DNA from: Muribaculum gordoncarteri
GTDB taxonomy: Bacteria; Bacteroidota; Bacteroidia; Bacteroidales; Muribaculaceae
Assembly: GCF_004803695.1 (NCBI RefSeq)
Contig: NZ_CP039393.1
Span: forward strand, 434,001-498,000
Length of the DNA: 64,000 bases
Direction: 5' to 3'
Position 1 is the first letter of the stretch, and each line of letters starts with the position of its first letter. This document shows, one piece after another, positions 39,012 to 47,634 of the stretch. The position numbers were made by a program, and so were the translations under genes. Under the pieces are notes generated by a model. That model was not told where the DNA came from and searched no databases. It saw only the letters and a list, made by a program, of their open reading frames with translations.

Positions 39012-39965
39012 ATGAAAAAACTCCTACGTTTCGCAGCTTACGGCTTCGCTTTGGTCGTAGCTGCAACCATCACCGGGTGTTCCAATGAGGATGCCTTAGT
39101 CGATAACTTCGACGTAGCGGACGGCAAGCCGTTGAGCCGCTCAGCATCAAGTCAGGTCATAATTGACTTCGAGAATTTGATGTCCTTTGAAGATGTCGAT
39201 GTCTTGGCTGGTCCAACATCCTATGGACGCAATTATTATTCAGACTACAGTGGTACCCAGATTACGGGTATAATGAATTTGGATGGATCTTTTACATCCA
39301 TGGAAAATGAAGGCTCATGGCCTACCGGAAACCCCATTGCTCCATCCTATATGTTTGGTGGTATCGCAGTTTCGGATTGGGCAATGACTTCAAATCCTTC
39401 TTCAAACCCCAATCCCGGTAAGCCTTTCACTGATAAATGGTGGATGTCTGAATACAACCAGATGAGTGTATATAATACGGCTCGTACTGCCACCGGTAAT
39501 CGAGGCGGAGCAGGTGCTAATGGCTCGAACAACTTCGGTGTAGTTTACGGTTTTGATGACTCCTACGGTTATGCTAAAGAAGCTTCATTCGAAATTTCTT
39601 CAATGACTCTTAAATCCCTTAAGATCTGTAATACCGCTTATACTTATGGAGTTATCCAGAATGGGAATACGTGGATTGGAGAGAATGGCGTGGAAGTTAC
39701 GGCTAAATCCCTTAAAGATTCAAAAGGCTATTTTAATCTCATTATAAAGTGTTTCGATGCAAGTGGCAATATTGTTAAACGCATAGAAACTCCACTTGCG
39801 GACTATCGTAATGGCAAAAACATCTGTGTGACTACTTGGACGACAATTACGGTTAATGCCGCCAATGTAGCTAAAGTTCAGTTCGGTTTCTGGGGATCTG
39901 ACATCCATGAAGGAGGTCCTACTACCCCATGCTATGTTGCGATTGATGATATAGTATTGGAATAA
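39012..39965 (+). CDS. DUF4465 lipoprotein, possibly a BtuH-type B12-binding protein
   Basis: 317 residues. Signal peptide with lipobox TITGCSNED (Cys about residue 23). The rest resembles DUF4465: IDFENLMS at the mature start, FGGIAVSDWAMTS, NNFGVVYGFDD and a C-terminal WGSDIHEGGPTTPCYVAIDD beta-sandwich ending. Members occur in Bacteroidetes B12 loci behind cobalamin riboswitches and some bind B12 on the cell surface (BtuH); that specific assignment is from memory and not verified. First gene of the operon, 112 bp after the riboswitch. Confidence 0.8.
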   Translation: MKKLLRFAAYGFALVVAATITGCSNEDALVDNFDVADGKPLSRSASSQVIIDFENLMSFEDVDVLAGPTSYGRNYYSDYSGTQITGIMNLDGSFTSMENEGSWPTGNPIAPSYMFGGIAVSDWAMTSNPSSNPNPGKPFTDKWWMSEYNQMSVYNTARTATGNRGGAGANGSNNFGVVYGFDDSYGYAKEASFEISSMTLKSLKICNTAYTYGVIQNGNTWIGENGVEVTAKSLKDSKGYFNLIIKCFDASGNIVKRIETPLADYRNGKNICVTTWTTITVNAANVAKVQFGFWGSDIHEGGPTTPCYVAIDDIVLE

Positions 39966-39974
39966 TAATATAAA

Positions 39975-40010
39975 GAAGCTGTTTGTGATAACTTGATCAC
40001 AAACAGCTTC
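39975..40010 (+). other. Intercistronic 15-bp hairpin in the B12 operon
   Basis: GAAGCTGTTTGTGAT (39975-39989) is perfectly complementary to ATCACAAACAGCTTC (39996-40010), loop AACTTG, followed by ATTCGG rather than a T run. Likely an mRNA stabiliser or partial attenuator that makes the first lipoprotein more abundant. Confidence 0.55.
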
Positions 40011-40028
40011 ATTCGGTTGACAAAACAA

Positions 40029-41777
40029 ATGAATAGATATTTACTCGCAATTTTTATCATCTTTATTGCATTGACATCATGCAATAAAGATGATAACTTG
40101 TACGACAATAACGGGCTGCCTTCAGTAGAGTTTGACTCTGAGACAGGAATCTACACTGTTAAGCAGGGACGTTCAATTACGATAACACCGGAATATAAAA
40201 ATGTCAATAACGCCGTTTTTGCTTGGACTATTGACGGTCGGTTGGTTTCTACATCACAGTCTCTCACTTTCTCATCTGATGAAATAGGCGATTATTTCGT
40301 GACTTTGCGAGTGGATACCGAAGTCGGTTCAGTAAAAGACGAAATAAAGATTGAAGTAGTTGATCTGCTTCCACCAACAATCTCGTTCCTACTACCGCCT
40401 CAGGGTCTGAAAGTAAAAAAAGGTACAGATTATACTTTGGCTCCGGAAATCCAGAATGATGAAGATGATAATTTCGAAATCGAATGGATAATTGACAACA
40501 AAGTTGTCGGCAGAGAAAAAACTTATGTTTTCAATGAGGATAAGATTGGTGAATATACCGTCACCATCAACGCCTCAAACGATGATGGTAAGACTTCCTA
40601 TGACCTAAAAATTCAGGTTTTGGAGTCGGATCCATTTGTGGTCAGCTTCTTGAAACCTTACTATCTGGCTGAGGAAAATGTAAGATATGTTTATCCCGAT
40701 CAGTCTGTTTTCCTAAGACCTCATCTTGAATATTTCACAAATCCTACTTTCAAGTGGAGTGTGAACGGAAAGGAAATAGCGGACGCTTCCTCTCAAACAT
40801 ACGCTTTTACTCCTACATCTCCCGGCAACTACATGGTGACAGTGACCGTTACTGAAAAGTCTGAACATTCTGATGCATCAGTAAGCACAACTGTAAAGGT
40901 TGTTTGTGTGACCGGCAGTCCTGCTGATAGATTCAGGCCCCTGACAGCTTCAAGTGCAAAAAAAAGCAACAAAGTATATGAATTTTCTCCAGCTCCGGGT
41001 CAGTTTATTAATACAACTATGGGCTCCAATGGCTATACGGGAAACGAAACAACAATGGAACTGGCGTGTGCATTTGCAGAGCGTAACTTATCGAACGGAT
41101 GGTACGTTTCATTGGGAGCGTGGGGAGGGTCGTTGATAGTAGGCTTTGACCATAGTATAAAGAATCAAAAAGGAAATGAATATGACTTTGCAACTCTAGG
41201 AAATGCCTTTGGCACTTCAAATGAACCCGGAATTGTTTGGGTGATGCAGGACACCAACGGAAATGGTTTACCTGATGACGAATGGTATGAGCTCCGAGCT
41301 TCAGAAACCGGGAAAGCGACTACAATTCAGGATTACGAGGTGACTTATTTCCGTCCGGGGCCATATGCCATGGATAATTTTTGGATTGATTGCTTCGGTA
41401 AAGAAGGAAGTGTTAAAAGAAATCAGTATCATGGGCAGGAATATTATTATCCAATATGGATGCCGGAATCTTACACCGTCAGAGGAACACTCATACCCGG
41501 AACAATGAGTAATGAGGGGCATGCACCTTATCCTTGGGGGTATGTGGATAATGTTGGTAGTGATTGCGTTTGGGAGCCAATACCTGGGGTTAGCGGTGGA
41601 CAGAAGAACGGTTTTAAAATATCAAATGCTATGTATCCTGACGGAACTCCGATAAAGTTGGACTATATAGATTTTGTTAAGGTTCAGTGTGCTGTTCAGG
41701 AATATCATGTTTCATTTGGGGAAGTCTCAACCGAAGTTTTCTCAATAGAAGATAGAAATTCACTCGAAAATAAATAA
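40029..41777 (+). CDS. PKD-like domain surface lipoprotein of the B12 operon
   Basis: 582 residues from ATG 40029; the frame extends upstream to a TTG inside the hairpin, which is not a likely start. Lipobox FIALTSCNKDDN. Three PKD/Ig-like repeats of about 85 residues follow, with the recurring pattern FAWTIDGRLVS, IEWIIDNKVVG and FKWSVNGKEIA. The C-terminal ~270 residues form another domain (WYVSLGAWGGSLIVGFDHSI, VMQDTNGNGLPDDEWYELRA, DDEWYE acidic patch). Proteins of this type are common in Bacteroidetes B12 loci; a surface role in cobalamin capture is inferred. Confidence 0.8.
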   Translation: MNRYLLAIFIIFIALTSCNKDDNLYDNNGLPSVEFDSETGIYTVKQGRSITITPEYKNVNNAVFAWTIDGRLVSTSQSLTFSSDEIGDYFVTLRVDTEVGSVKDEIKIEVVDLLPPTISFLLPPQGLKVKKGTDYTLAPEIQNDEDDNFEIEWIIDNKVVGREKTYVFNEDKIGEYTVTINASNDDGKTSYDLKIQVLESDPFVVSFLKPYYLAEENVRYVYPDQSVFLRPHLEYFTNPTFKWSVNGKEIADASSQTYAFTPTSPGNYMVTVTVTEKSEHSDASVSTTVKVVCVTGSPADRFRPLTASSAKKSNKVYEFSPAPGQFINTTMGSNGYTGNETTMELACAFAERNLSNGWYVSLGAWGGSLIVGFDHSIKNQKGNEYDFATLGNAFGTSNEPGIVWVMQDTNGNGLPDDEWYELRASETGKATTIQDYEVTYFRPGPYAMDNFWIDCFGKEGSVKRNQYHGQEYYYPIWMPESYTVRGTLIPGTMSNEGHAPYPWGYVDNVGSDCVWEPIPGVSGGQKNGFKISNAMYPDGTPIKLDYIDFVKVQCAVQEYHVSFGEVSTEVFSIEDRNSLENK

Positions 41778-41799
41778 TATTAATACGATTGCATAACAA

Positions 41800-43938
41800 A
41801 TGAAAAAAGTTTGGTCTATACTTATCGTTACATTCTCGCTTTTCATAGCGGGATGTTCCGATGATGACAAAATGCCGGCAGATGCTGATGATAACTTCAT
41901 CACAACTCTGACTTTGACAAAAGACGGAAAATCATATGATGCCGTCATTGAAGGTAATGACATTGTAATGACAGTGCCATATACTGTAGATCTCAATGGT
42001 GCTACCGCATCCATGGTCTATACTCCGTCTGCGAAAATTCTTCCTAACCCCCAGACTGTCACTGACTGGGATAGCGAAATGATTTTCCGCGTCACCTCCT
42101 TCAATGGGAAAGTAAATGAATATACTTATAAAGTAATCAAGTCTGAAATAGAATCGGATGGCGATGTTGTCTTGAAATCTCAGGCTGACGTGGATGCGTT
42201 TGCCGAGACAAAAGTATCTGTCATCAAGGGCAACCTTATAATCGGCAATAATGCCGAGAATGCGGCTGCAATCAACACTCTTGAAGCGTTGTCAGGTATT
42301 AAGGAAATAACAGGTTCGCTACAGATCCTTAACAATTACAAAGGGGAAGCTCTTGATGGATTGGTTTTCACTAAAGTCGGTGGAATTCAGTTCGGTACGA
42401 AAGAGACACCATCACCATGTACTGACACTTACCGATTTCGCCTTGAGCAGCTTCAGGAAATTACAGGAAATCTGGAGCTGAACAACAATGCGGTTCAGTT
42501 TATTGAGTTTGACAATCTCACGAAAGTTGAGGGTGACATTTATATCAAAGATGATGCCCTTACTACACTCTATTTCCCGAAACTTGCAGAAGTCGGAGGA
42601 GACCTTGATATGAGCGATAACTCAGTTGTCAATCGTGAATATGGCACGAGTGATATCAAAGATACGCCATTAGCTCAGTTGGAATTCCCTGCGTTGGAAA
42701 ATGTCTCAGGCAAATTCTCAATAAATATGCCATCAGATAATTTCCAGTCCTTAAAATTACCGAAATTGCAAACCGCAGGTGAAATAGACTTTTTAGTTGG
42801 CTGGCAATTCAAAACATTGGAGATTCTTGAGATTTCAGAAGTAAACGGTAATTTATTATTATCCGGACGTTATGAATCTACTGCGTATGCTAAGTATTTA
42901 AATCAAACATTAGAGAGAATCGTAGGGTTAAATAATCTTAAACAAGTAAAAGGTACGCTGAATATCTCCAATTTTGGTGCGATATCTGAATTACCGAATT
43001 TATCCTCTCTTTCTTTGGTTGGTGGAGTTTTCATTGAAAATTTATGGGGTCTTCAAGGGAAGAGTACGGTTTGTGACTTAAGCAATGCATCTTTTCAATC
43101 ATTTAATGATGTTAATCCGTTTATACACATAGGTGGTACAGCATTCGACAAATTAAAGACGAAAGATGATTTATCCAATGTGAATATTGAAATGTCTATA
43201 ATATGCTATGCTGACAGATGTATACCGGATATCAATTTTAAAAAGGCTTCGGATTTCACATGTAAATTTGACTTTTCCAATCTTGCAGCTAACGAAAAGA
43301 ATCAGACATTTGCTTTAGAAGAAATTCTTGGTGACGCAAATTTTAGTGTAATTGCCTGCTCAGGCAAATCAGTTGATCTGTCTAATATCAAATCGGTTGA
43401 AGGAAGTTTTTCCTTTATTTGTCCAACAGCAAAGTCACTTGATATTTCCTCTTTGGAAGAAGTTGGAGGATATTTTTATTTGCAGCCTTTAATGGTTAAA
43501 AGCCCCGTGAAACTTGATAAATTAAAATCTGTGAATATGTCCAATGGTAGAGGTAGTAGAGCTATTCCGACTGAAGATAGATCTAAAGGTCTATTTATTG
43601 GAGGCTGTCATATGGATCTCAATCTCCCGGAATTAGAATCTGTGGGTGGGATATTCGGAATTATGAATTCCACCTTAATAAACTGTCCCAAACTTAAATC
43701 AGTTTCGGAAAAATTATTTATAAGTACCGCCCCCAAATGTACGCAGGTTTCTTTCCCCGTATTAAATTCTGTACCTAACATCAAAATTGAAAGTATGGGT
43801 AAACTTTCTGACTTCTCTACTTTTGCCTCAGTCATTGAAAACGGTTCAGTGACTGATGGGAATTGGGAGGTAACAGGCTGCGCATATAATCCTACATGGC
43901 AAGACATGAAGGATGGTCGTTACAAACCTGCTGAATAA
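41800..43938 (+). CDS. L-domain/leucine-rich-like surface lipoprotein of the B12 operon
   Basis: 712 residues. Lipobox LFIAGCSDDDK. An N-terminal DUF5018-like beta domain (TLTLTKDGKSYDAVIEG) precedes repeated beta-solenoid turns of the receptor-L type: IKGNLIIGNNAENAA, ITGNLELNNNAVQF, VEGDIYIKDDALTTL, VGGDLDMSDNSV, VGGYFYLQ and so on, each about 20-25 residues. No catalytic motif. Probably an extracellular binding or scaffold protein. The C-terminal half is AT-richer. A terminator-like hairpin follows before btuG. Confidence 0.72.
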   Translation: MKKVWSILIVTFSLFIAGCSDDDKMPADADDNFITTLTLTKDGKSYDAVIEGNDIVMTVPYTVDLNGATASMVYTPSAKILPNPQTVTDWDSEMIFRVTSFNGKVNEYTYKVIKSEIESDGDVVLKSQADVDAFAETKVSVIKGNLIIGNNAENAAAINTLEALSGIKEITGSLQILNNYKGEALDGLVFTKVGGIQFGTKETPSPCTDTYRFRLEQLQEITGNLELNNNAVQFIEFDNLTKVEGDIYIKDDALTTLYFPKLAEVGGDLDMSDNSVVNREYGTSDIKDTPLAQLEFPALENVSGKFSINMPSDNFQSLKLPKLQTAGEIDFLVGWQFKTLEILEISEVNGNLLLSGRYESTAYAKYLNQTLERIVGLNNLKQVKGTLNISNFGAISELPNLSSLSLVGGVFIENLWGLQGKSTVCDLSNASFQSFNDVNPFIHIGGTAFDKLKTKDDLSNVNIEMSIICYADRCIPDINFKKASDFTCKFDFSNLAANEKNQTFALEEILGDANFSVIACSGKSVDLSNIKSVEGSFSFICPTAKSLDISSLEEVGGYFYLQPLMVKSPVKLDKLKSVNMSNGRGSRAIPTEDRSKGLFIGGCHMDLNLPELESVGGIFGIMNSTLINCPKLKSVSEKLFISTAPKCTQVSFPVLNSVPNIKIESMGKLSDFSTFASVIENGSVTDGNWEVTGCAYNPTWQDMKDGRYKPAE

Positions 43939-43969
43939 AACAGCTCAAACAGTTAAAATTTTTCTGCCA

Positions 43970-44015
43970 AACCTCGGCTCGTATATTACCTTGAATAGCG
44001 GGCCGAGGTTTTTCC
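43970..44015 (+). terminator. Terminator-like hairpin before btuG
   Basis: AACCTCGGC (43970-43978) pairs with GCCGAGGTT (44002-44010), 23-nt loop, followed by TTTTCC. Only 15 bp separate it from the btuG ATG and no new promoter is visible, so it is probably a partial terminator inside the operon. Confidence 0.6.
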
Positions 44016-44025
44016 AATTATTAAA

Positions 44026-45099
44026 ATGAAATTCAAACCGAAACTCTTATATATCCTGACAACTCTGCTGTCGCTCTCATTTGCTTCCTGCATGGAGTGG
44101 GATTATGGCGATGTGGTAGAAGACTTTAATGCAACAGGCTCCGGACTTTTCATTACCAACGAGGGTAACTTCCAGTATGGCAACGCGACGCTTTCCTATT
44201 ATGATCCGGCAACGAATCAAGTTCAGAATGAGGTGTTTTTCCGTGCAAACGGTATGAGACTCGGGGACGTAGCGCAGTCCATGAGTATCTATGACAACAA
44301 AGGGTGGATAGTGGTGAACAATTCCCATGTCATCTTTGCTATCGACCTCAATACGTTCAAGGAAGTGGGGCGCATCGAGGATCTGACCTCTCCGCGTTAT
44401 ATCTACTTCCTGAGCGATGAAAAGGCTTACGTCACGCAGCTTTGGGACAACCGCATCTTCATTGTCAATCCCAAGAAATATGAAATTACGGGCTACATTC
44501 AAGTGCCTGACATGACGATGGAGAGCGGCTCAACGGAACAGATGGTGCAATACGGCAAGTATGTCTATTGCAACTGCTGGAGCTACCAGAACCGCATCAT
44601 CAAGATAGATACTGAGACGGACGAGGTGGTGGACCAGTTGACGGTGGGCATACAGCCTACATCGCTTGTCCTGGATAAAAACGACAAGATGTGGACTATC
44701 ACCGACGGCGGTTATGAAGGCTCGCCATACGGATATGAGACACCTTCGCTCTATAAGATTGATGCCTCAACTTTTACTGTTGAAAAACAGTGGAAATTCA
44801 AACTCGGTGATGCTCCGAGCGAGCTGCAGCTCAACGGCGAACGTGACAAGCTGTACTGGATCAACAATGACATCTGGAGTATGGACGTGACGGCAAACCG
44901 TGTTCCTGTCCGTCCTTTCCTCGAATACCGCGACACGAAGTATTACGGACTTACCGTAAATCCTGTGAACGGCGAAGTGTATGTAGCCGATGCCATCGAC
45001 TACCAACAGCAGGGCATGATCTACCGATACTCGCCCGAAGGAAAACTGATTGATGAATTTTATGTCGGCATAATACCCGGCGCATTCTGCTGGAAGTGA
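44026..45099 (+). CDS. btuG: Surface B12-binding beta-propeller lipoprotein BtuG
   Basis: 357 residues. Lipobox FASCMEWDYGDVV. The mature protein is made of propeller blades with YVTN-like repeats: GSGLFITNEGNFQYGNATLS, VVNNSHVIFAIDLNTFKEVG, YVTQLWDNRIFIVNPKKYE, IKIDTETDEVVDQLTVG, and YVADAIDYQQQGMIYRYSPEG. BtuG in Bacteroides is a high-affinity surface cobalamin binder that sits on BtuB. The operon ends with btuB, which supports the call. Its TGA overlaps the next ATG by two bases (TGATG). Confidence 0.9.
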   Translation: MKFKPKLLYILTTLLSLSFASCMEWDYGDVVEDFNATGSGLFITNEGNFQYGNATLSYYDPATNQVQNEVFFRANGMRLGDVAQSMSIYDNKGWIVVNNSHVIFAIDLNTFKEVGRIEDLTSPRYIYFLSDEKAYVTQLWDNRIFIVNPKKYEITGYIQVPDMTMESGSTEQMVQYGKYVYCNCWSYQNRIIKIDTETDEVVDQLTVGIQPTSLVLDKNDKMWTITDGGYEGSPYGYETPSLYKIDASTFTVEKQWKFKLGDAPSELQLNGERDKLYWINNDIWSMDVTANRVPVRPFLEYRDTKYYGLTVNPVNGEVYVADAIDYQQQGMIYRYSPEGKLIDEFYVGIIPGAFCWK

Positions 45100-45518
45100 T
45101 GGAGGCATTAGGAAACATATATCATCTGATTTTTCAGACAAGAGACTTTGGAGTTGCGATACCGCCTCTCCACAGGGATGAATTCTTTGATGCCATCGCA
45201 CTTCTCTTCAGCAACCGCCACTGCCCGGTTTATGCCGTCGGAGGAGATATGCACCATGTCCATATCCTTACAGAAATCCCGCTCCGCAAAAACGTGAAGA
45301 AGCTGATTGAGAAAATCAAAAATATCAGTTGTTTCAGGGCTGCCGGCATTCTGGATATGGAAAGATTCGGAGGATGGCTCAAAGGCTGTCTGTCCTTTAT
45401 TATCGAACGTGACCGACTGCCATTCTGGGCCGATTACATTGAACAGCAAGATACAATACACTCTAAAATAAGCTGGATGCAGGAGAAACGTCAGTTTATG
45501 AACTATAATCTTTTTTAA
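45099..45518 (+). CDS. Y1 HUH transposase-like protein (TnpA_REP/IS200-like), co-transcribed with btuG and btuB
   Basis: 139 residues from ATG 45099, coupled to the btuG stop. The HUH motif is MHHVHIL (His at 53 and 55) and the catalytic tyrosine lies in ADYIEQQ (Tyr113), as in single-domain Y1 transposases and REP-associated transposases. No flanking IS200-type ends or TnpB were noticed, and the gene sits within the operon without disturbing it, so it may be a domesticated copy. Ten bp separate it from btuB. Confidence 0.8.
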   Translation: MEALGNIYHLIFQTRDFGVAIPPLHRDEFFDAIALLFSNRHCPVYAVGGDMHHVHILTEIPLRKNVKKLIEKIKNISCFRAAGILDMERFGGWLKGCLSFIIERDRLPFWADYIEQQDTIHSKISWMQEKRQFMNYNLF

Positions 45519-45528
45519 GCCGCCAATT

Positions 45529-47622
45529 ATGAGAACAGACCGGTCATACATATATCTTTTTCTGTGCATTTTGAATTTTGCATTGTGCACCGGAACTTAC
45601 GCACAGTCTTCACAGAGAATGCACAATCTGCGTGAGGTCGTGGTGTGGGGCAAACGCCCGATGAAGGATATCGGAGTGCAGAAAACAACTTTTGATTCCA
45701 TCGCCCTCAAAGAGAATATCGCCCTCTCTATGGCGGACATCCTTACGTTCAATTCTTCAGTCTTCGTCAAGAGCTACGGTCGAGCCACACTCTCCACCGT
45801 CGCCTTCCGTGGAACCTCCCCCAGCCATACGCAGGTGACGTGGAACGGCATGCGCATTAACAATCCCATGCTCGGCATGACCGACTTCTCCACCATTCCG
45901 TCCTATTTCATAGACCAGGCATCGCTGCTCCACGGCACTTCATCAGTCAACGAGACAGGCGGCGGTCTGGGCGGTCTTGTCAAACTCGGAACGATTCCCG
46001 ATGTGGCGGAAGGTGTCAATCTGCAATATGTGCAGGGAGTGGGCTCATTCAGCACATTCGACGAGTTCGCCCGGTTTACCTATGGCAGTGAACACTGGCA
46101 CGTTTCAAGCCGTGTAGTATATTCATCTTCACCAAACGACTACAAGTACATCAACCACGACAAGAAGGTGAACATCTACGACGATGACAAGAACATAATA
46201 GGTCAGTATCATCCGACGGAACGGAACCGCAGCGGTGCCTACAAAGATTTCCATGCGCTGCAGGAGGTGTACTACAACACCAATAATGGTGACCGTTTCG
46301 GGTTCAACGCATGGTACATCAACTCCAACCGCGAACTGCCCATGCTCACCACCGACTACGGCAACGAGCGCAACTTCGAGAACCGTCAGCGTGAACAGAC
46401 CCTGCGCAGCGTCCTCTCATGGGATCATCGGCGCGATGGCTGGAAATTTGCAGCAAAAGGGGGATATATCCACACATGGATGGCGTATGACTACAAGCGT
46501 GAGGTAGCTGAAAACAACTGGTCGTCCATGACACGCTCACGAAGCAGGGTAAACACTTTCTACGGTCAGGCAGAGGGTGAGTATAATCCCACAAGGAAAT
46601 GGTATTTTACCGCCAATATTTCGGCACATCAGCATTTCGTCCGCTCCGAGGATAAGAACATTATCCTTCAGGATGGTGACAAAGCCATTGTCGGTTACGA
46701 CAAGGGGCGCATCGAACTCTCCGGCTCCGCTTCAGCTAAATGGCAGCCGATCAATCCGCTGGGCTTGTCACTCGTACTGCGTCAGGAGATGTTCGGCGAC
46801 AAATGGGCTCCCGTAATCCCGGCTTTCTTCATCGACGGTCTTCTGTCAAGGAAAGGGAACGTCATGCTGAAAGCGTCCGTATCACGCAACCACAAGTTTC
46901 CTACGCTCAATGACCTCTATTTTCTCCCCGGCGGCAATCCTGACCTGAAGAGCGAGCATGGTTGGACGTATGACGCCGGTGCATCGTTCGATGTGGGTTG
47001 GAAAGCTCCCTTCCCGGTGTCGATGGGAGGAAGTGTCACATGGTTTGACAGCCGTATCGATGACTGGATTATATGGCTTCCCACAACCAAAGGGTTCTTC
47101 TCGCCGCGCAATGTAAAGAAGGTACACGCCTACGGCATCGAGGGAAAGCTCAATATCGCTTTCGAACCTTTCAAGGGGTGGATTTTCGACCTGAACGGGT
47201 CATATTCATGGACACCCTCCATCAACGAGGGTGAAAAGATGTCACCTGCCGACCAGTCTGTAGGCAAACAGCTCCCATACGTCCCCAAGCACTCGGCTTC
47301 GCTCACGGGGCGTCTTACATGGAAGTCATGGAGCTTCCTGTATAAATGGGCTTACTATTCAGAGAGATTCACCATGTCAAGCAACGACTATACTATCACA
47401 GGGCACCTCCCTAAGTATTACATGAGCAACGTATCCCTTGAAAAAGGGCTGAAGTTCAAACCTGTCGATTTACAGCTGAAACTGGCTGTGAACAATCTCT
47501 TCAACGAGGACTATCTCTCAGTCCTCTCGCGTCCCATGCCCGGCATCAACTTCGAGTTCTTTGTCGGAATAACACCAAAGTTCGGAAAGAAAAAGACTGA
47601 ACCGAAAACAGATAATTATTGA
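45529..47622 (+). CDS. btuB: TonB-dependent cobalamin transporter BtuB
   Basis: 697 residues. Signal peptide ends near CTGTYAQS. Plug domain: LREVVVWGKRPMKDIG, then FRGTSPSHTQVTWNGMRI and SSVNETGGGLGGLVKL, about residues 25-160; the barrel follows, with NPDLKSEHGWTYDAGASF and a C-terminal strand near FEFFVGITPKF. Called BtuB from the riboswitch, btuG partner and family rather than from a unique motif. It would import B12 across the outer membrane with TonB energy. The right IS copy begins 12 bp after its stop, so no terminator of its own is left. Confidence 0.88.
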   Translation: MRTDRSYIYLFLCILNFALCTGTYAQSSQRMHNLREVVVWGKRPMKDIGVQKTTFDSIALKENIALSMADILTFNSSVFVKSYGRATLSTVAFRGTSPSHTQVTWNGMRINNPMLGMTDFSTIPSYFIDQASLLHGTSSVNETGGGLGGLVKLGTIPDVAEGVNLQYVQGVGSFSTFDEFARFTYGSEHWHVSSRVVYSSSPNDYKYINHDKKVNIYDDDKNIIGQYHPTERNRSGAYKDFHALQEVYYNTNNGDRFGFNAWYINSNRELPMLTTDYGNERNFENRQREQTLRSVLSWDHRRDGWKFAAKGGYIHTWMAYDYKREVAENNWSSMTRSRSRVNTFYGQAEGEYNPTRKWYFTANISAHQHFVRSEDKNIILQDGDKAIVGYDKGRIELSGSASAKWQPINPLGLSLVLRQEMFGDKWAPVIPAFFIDGLLSRKGNVMLKASVSRNHKFPTLNDLYFLPGGNPDLKSEHGWTYDAGASFDVGWKAPFPVSMGGSVTWFDSRIDDWIIWLPTTKGFFSPRNVKKVHAYGIEGKLNIAFEPFKGWIFDLNGSYSWTPSINEGEKMSPADQSVGKQLPYVPKHSASLTGRLTWKSWSFLYKWAYYSERFTMSSNDYTITGHLPKYYMSNVSLEKGLKFKPVDLQLKLAVNNLFNEDYLSVLSRPMPGINFEFFVGITPKFGKKKTEPKTDNY

Positions 47623-47634
47623 AACAAACTACTA

